5,455 nucleotides of DNA from Rhizobium leguminosarum (GTDB lineage: Bacteria > Pseudomonadota > Alphaproteobacteria > Rhizobiales > Rhizobiaceae): contig NZ_LWBS01000043.1 in the NCBI RefSeq assembly GCF_001652265.1, positions 1 to 5,455 of the forward strand, written 5' to 3'. Below the pieces are notes generated by a model that saw nothing but the letters and a program-made list of their open reading frames with translations, searched no databases and was not told the DNA's origin. Every line of letters begins with the position of its first letter. The stretch's first letter is position 1. Position numbers and translations under genes: made by a program. Positions 4,498 to 5,455 of this stretch are shown here, one piece after another.

Positions 4498-5455
4498 TGT
4501 TTTTCCCACCATCGCTGAGTTTGTTAGGACCAGTCAAAATTAAATTTTTGAGCCCGAGTACATGACCCCCATGGGTCATCGGCGACATACCCTCTTTGAT
4601 TCGAAAGGTGGGGATCCGAGTCAGCCATTCGTGGATGCCTACGGCAATCTCACGCCGGGCAAATTTGCCCCGAGGCAAAGATGAGGACCATAGCCAAACG
4701 CTATGTAGCGGTGGTCCTGTCGCGCCAAGTCGATTGTGTCGGGGCACATGAATTCCGCGGGGTCGCAGTTAGCAATCATCGTTGCGCAGGAAACGAAGTC
4801 TCCCTTAAGCATGGACACTCCTTCAAAGTCCACGTCTTTGGTAGCCACGCGGATAATCTGAACGGTTGAATAGGCGCGCAACAATTCTTCAACTGCGGTT
4901 GCGATCCGGGTCGGCTCTCTCCGCAGCGATTCCTGATCCTCCGGATTGCGGGCGAGATTGGCCATGTCAAAGCCTAACGCGGCAGCGACCGTGTCGCGTC
5001 CGGCAATCAAGAAGAGTACGCCGATGCCCCGGACTTCCTCATCTGTTACGCAACGACCCTGGACCTGCGCCTGCACGATGTATGTCATGGAATCGGCAGC
5101 CGATTGCTTCCGGCGGCTCGCTGCAAGTTCGTCGATGAAACTTACGATTGATTGGGCCGCTTCGGTACGTTTAACATCATTGCCGTAGAGCAAGTCGCTC
5201 ACCCAACCAATGAGCTCGTCGGATCCGCTGTTTGAGAGCCCCATAGAGCCCAGGTAGACCTTGACTGTGAATGGAAGGGCGAAATCTTTCAGGACGTCAC
5301 ATCTGGTGCTCCGAGCGATCAGATCGCTTGCCGTGGTTTCTTGCACGTCCATCTGGGTTACCTCTTGGCTGGCTGATCTGACTGGCGCGCGCCGGGTGCG
5401 CCGGCAAATTGCGGAAAGATCGCGATTCCCGGTGGTGTCCGCGCATCACCAGAGC
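4475..5455 (-). pseudogene. Cytochrome P450, frameshifted, 5' end outside the window
   Basis: Bacterial P450s are heme monooxygenases, fed electrons by a ferredoxin system, that hydroxylate small hydrophobic molecules. The frame from an ATG at 5352 shows the middle and late part of the fold. It includes CDVLKDFALPFTVKVYLG (18-35), the I-helix AGRDT (117-121) for oxygen activation, the K-helix ExxR as EELLR (Glu156, Arg159) and the heme loop FGYGPHLCLG (219-228), with Cys226 as heme ligand. After Leu231 the frame runs into a stop at 4639-4641, whereas the expected continuation ARREIAVGIHEWL...FRI lies in the -1 frame from 4660 to the stop at 4475-4477. One base is therefore missing, or the ribosome must slip. 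The part N-terminal to 5352 is also out of frame: an HxxxR motif (HRESR, 5434-5420), as in the P450 C-helix, sits at about the right distance but in another frame. The ATG at 5352 is too far into the fold to be the true start. Reassembled, the protein would be near the usual 400 residues. Family certain; loss of function likely. Confidence 0.88.

Noticed and set aside
3612..5455. nod box, NifA or sigma-54 promoter elements for the minus-strand operon
   Set aside because: By eye I found no convincing nod-box, TGT-N10-ACA or GG-N10-GC element; the operon promoter probably lies beyond the right edge.

Overview
The window looks like an accessory, insertion-sequence-bordered stretch of an alphaproteobacterial genome, most likely a rhizobial symbiotic plasmid or island. 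The evidence is an IS66-type transposase tail and an IS6-type transposase remnant of a kind I associate with Rhizobiales, moderately GC-rich DNA, and a compact set of redox genes like those of rhizobial secondary-metabolism clusters. This assignment is inference; no taxonomic marker gene is present.

Left edge (1 to about 711): the 3' end of an IS66-family element, with the transposase C-terminus, its stop, and a terminal repeat ending in CGCTTAC at 127, lies directly against an IS6-family transposase that has lost its N-terminus. The IS66 element appears to have inserted into, or recombined with, the IS6 element. Both read on the plus strand.

Rest of the window (732 to 5455): every credible gene is on the minus strand, so transcription order is right to left. 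The order is a broken cytochrome P450 that runs off the right edge, a SnoaL/NTF2-like protein, a doubtful 108-codon ORF, a 541-residue protein made of two fused short-chain dehydrogenase (SDR) domains, and a luciferase-like flavin monooxygenase. P450 to SDR is packed like an operon: the SnoaL-like start lies inside the P450 tail, the small ORF overlaps the SnoaL-like stop by 8 bases, and its own stop overlaps the SDR start as ATGA. A 211-base gap with a long hairpin and a perfect LacI-type palindrome separates the SDR gene from the monooxygenase gene, so the latter may be controlled separately.

Together the genes suggest oxidative tailoring of a small, probably hydrophobic molecule: hydroxylation by the P450, alcohol/ketone interconversion by the SDR, a SnoaL-fold cyclase/dehydratase/isomerase-type step, and FMN-dependent oxygenation by the luciferase-like enzyme. 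The substrate cannot be read from the sequence. The P450 carries one clear frameshift just after the heme cysteine and probably a second near its N-terminal side, and the second SDR domain has lost two of its four catalytic residues. The cluster may therefore be decaying, or working in an altered form.
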